A stretch of DNA of 64,000 nt from Wandonia haliotis (GTDB taxonomy: Bacteria > Bacteroidota > Bacteroidia > Flavobacteriales_D > Crocinitomicaceae): the NCBI RefSeq assembly GCF_039523435.1, contig NZ_BAAAFH010000011.1:124001-188000 (forward strand). Reading direction: 5' to 3'. This document shows positions 62,655 through 64,000 of this stretch, one piece after another. Both the position numbers and the translations under genes were made by a program. A model generated the notes under the pieces. The model was given only the letters and a program-made list of their open reading frames with translations. It was not told where the DNA came from and did not search any database. Positions within the stretch are counted from its first letter, which is position 1, and the number at the start of each line of letters is the position of its first letter.

Positions 62655-64000
62655 ATGGTATTTGATTTGGATATGATCAAAAAGGTTTACGAGCGTTATC
62701 CGGAGCGTATTGAGGCTGCGCGTAAGATGCTTGGTAAACCGATGACTTTGTCGGAAAAAATTCTTTACGCTCACCTTTGGGATGGAACCGCTTCAGAAGA
62801 GTACTCTCGTGGAGGTTCTTATGTTGATTTTGCCCCGGATCGTGTCGCGATGCAGGATGCTACTGCGCAAATGGCCTTGCTTCAGTTTATGCAGGCTGGT
62901 AAAAAAAAGGCTGCGGTTCCGTCAACAGTTCACGCGGATCACTTGATCTTGGCAAAATTAGGTGCTGATAAAGATTTACAGGATTCCTTGAATAAAAACA
63001 ATGAAGTATTCAACTTCCTGTCATCTGTATCCAATAAATACGGAATTGGTTTCTGGAAACCGGGAGCAGGTATTATTCACCAGGTTGTTCTTGAAAACTA
63101 TGCTTTTCCGGGAGGAATGATGATCGGTACCGATTCACACACGGTAAATGCGGGTGGACTTGGAATGGTGGCTATCGGTGTCGGTGGTGCTGATGCGGTA
63201 GACGTTATGGCAGGTATGCCATGGGAACTGAAGTTTCCAAAACTTATTGGTGTTAAATTAACAGGTAAACTGAACGGTTGGACGGCTCCTAAAGATGTAA
63301 TTCTTAAGGTAGCAGGTATTCTTACTGTAAAAGGTGGTACAGGATGTATCGTAGAATACTTTGGGGAAGGTGCTAAGTCACTTTCAGCAACTGGTAAAGG
63401 AACGATCTGTAACATGGGTGCGGAAATAGGTGCTACAACTTCTACTTTTGGTTATGACGATTCAATGCGTCGTTATCTTGAAGCAACAGGACGTAAAGAA
63501 GTAGTTGAATTAGCTGATAAAATTGCAGATCATCTTACAGGTGATGACGAGGTTTACGCAAATCCAGAAAAATATTTTGATCAGTTGATCGAAATCGACC
63601 TTTCTACTTTGGAGCCACATGTGAACGGACCATTTACTCCGGATCGGGCAACACCTGTTTCTCAGATGAGAAAAGAGGCGGAAGCTAACGGATGGCCTAT
63701 GAAAGTAGAGTGGGGATTGATTGGTTCATGTACCAACTCTTCTTACGAAGATATTTCGCGTGCTGCATCTATTGCTCAGCAGGCGTTGGATAAAGGTTTG
63801 AAACCAAAGGCTGAATTCGGTATTAACCCGGGATCGGAGCAGGTTCGTTTTACAATCGAACGTGATGGATTTATTGGGTTGTTCGAACAATTGGGTACAA
63901 AAATATTTACAAATGCCTGTGGACCATGTATTGGTCAATGGGACAGAGAAGGAGCGGACAAAGGAGAAGTGAATACAATCGTTCATTCTTTCAACCGTAA
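62655..64000 (+). CDS. acn: aconitate hydratase (partial, runs off the window end)
   Basis: The first 448 codons of aconitase (mitochondrial-type family), TCA cycle enzyme converting citrate to isocitrate through a [4Fe-4S] cluster. Visible marks are STVHADHLILA, MIGTDSHTVNAGGLGM, the first cluster Cys in GSCTNSSYED and the pair in NACGPCIGQ. Beginning MVFDLDMIKKVYERYPERI matches Bacteroidota aconitases. The ATG at 62655 has no Shine-Dalgarno. A TATTTTCG -7 variant lies at 62598-62605. Confidence 0.95.
   Translation, partial: MVFDLDMIKKVYERYPERIEAARKMLGKPMTLSEKILYAHLWDGTASEEYSRGGSYVDFAPDRVAMQDATAQMALLQFMQAGKKKAAVPSTVHADHLILAKLGADKDLQDSLNKNNEVFNFLSSVSNKYGIGFWKPGAGIIHQVVLENYAFPGGMMIGTDSHTVNAGGLGMVAIGVGGADAVDVMAGMPWELKFPKLIGVKLTGKLNGWTAPKDVILKVAGILTVKGGTGCIVEYFGEGAKSLSATGKGTICNMGAEIGATTSTFGYDDSMRRYLEATGRKEVVELADKIADHLTGDDEVYANPEKYFDQLIEIDLSTLEPHVNGPFTPDRATPVSQMRKEAEANGWPMKVEWGLIGSCTNSSYEDISRAASIAQQALDKGLKPKAEFGINPGSEQVRFTIERDGFIGLFEQLGTKIFTNACGPCIGQWDREGADKGEVNTIVHSFNR

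Noticed and set aside
1..64000. CRISPR arrays, rRNA and tRNA genes
   Set aside because: No regularly spaced direct repeats, no rRNA stretches and no convincing cloverleaf were found on either strand, although tRNA detection by eye is imperfect.

Overview
The window comes from a Bacteroidota chromosome, most likely class Flavobacteriia (a Crocinitomicaceae- or Cryomorphaceae-like marine or freshwater bacterium). The evidence is exported proteins with type A and type B C-terminal sorting domains of the type IX secretion system, an S46 dipeptidyl peptidase, SiaB/SiaC regulators, a short Nth without the iron-sulfur cysteines, few Shine-Dalgarno sequences, and Bacteroidota-type promoters (-7 element TAnnTTTG). 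Most of the window is ordinary housekeeping chromosome.

Layout. 0-8 kb: thioredoxin-like protein, CorA, an outer membrane protein, YggS, a DUF1015 protein, a TlpA-like thioredoxin lipoprotein/periplasmic protein and an ABC transporter pair. 8-10 kb: a LytS/LytR-type two-component pair. 10-20 kb: fmt, a MATE exporter, RlmI-like methyltransferase, a giant gliding-associated secreted protein, an M16 peptidase pair and a flavin oxidoreductase. 20-24 kb: siaB-siaC-coaE facing dnaX; dnaX is split by a stop codon directly after an A-run and carries every element of an E. coli-style -1 frameshift site. 24-30 kb: NAD-binding protein, NYN/LOTUS protein, two glycosyltransferases and a DPP7-like S46 peptidase.

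30.2-38.5 kb is the accessory part. It is an AT-rich island bounded by a 43-bp direct repeat that duplicates the 3' end of nth. Inside is an array of gene cassettes, all on the minus strand: a Fic gene with an early in-frame stop, an ORF-less 337-bp unit, a propeller lipoprotein, a PD-(D/E)XK nuclease, and a three-gene unit (DUF6602 nuclease-like protein, PHP-domain SMC-like ATPase, small acidic protein with an in-frame stop). Each cassette has its own private pair of inverted ends (GTT.../...AAC), and the junctions fold as imperfect palindromes. That is the architecture of integron cassettes, but with non-canonical boxes and no integrase in sight. The likely theme is defence.

38.5-64 kb returns to core genes: nth and a TPR protein, a DEAD/DEAH helicase, a DUF819 membrane protein, clpC facing away from gyrA, a TPR protein, YceI, a BaiN-type flavoprotein, a universal stress protein, a secreted subtilase, a metallophosphoesterase, trxB, a 51-residue protein with its own terminator, a DUF368 protein, aroE, an AlbA_2 protein, and the start of aconitase, which runs off the window end.
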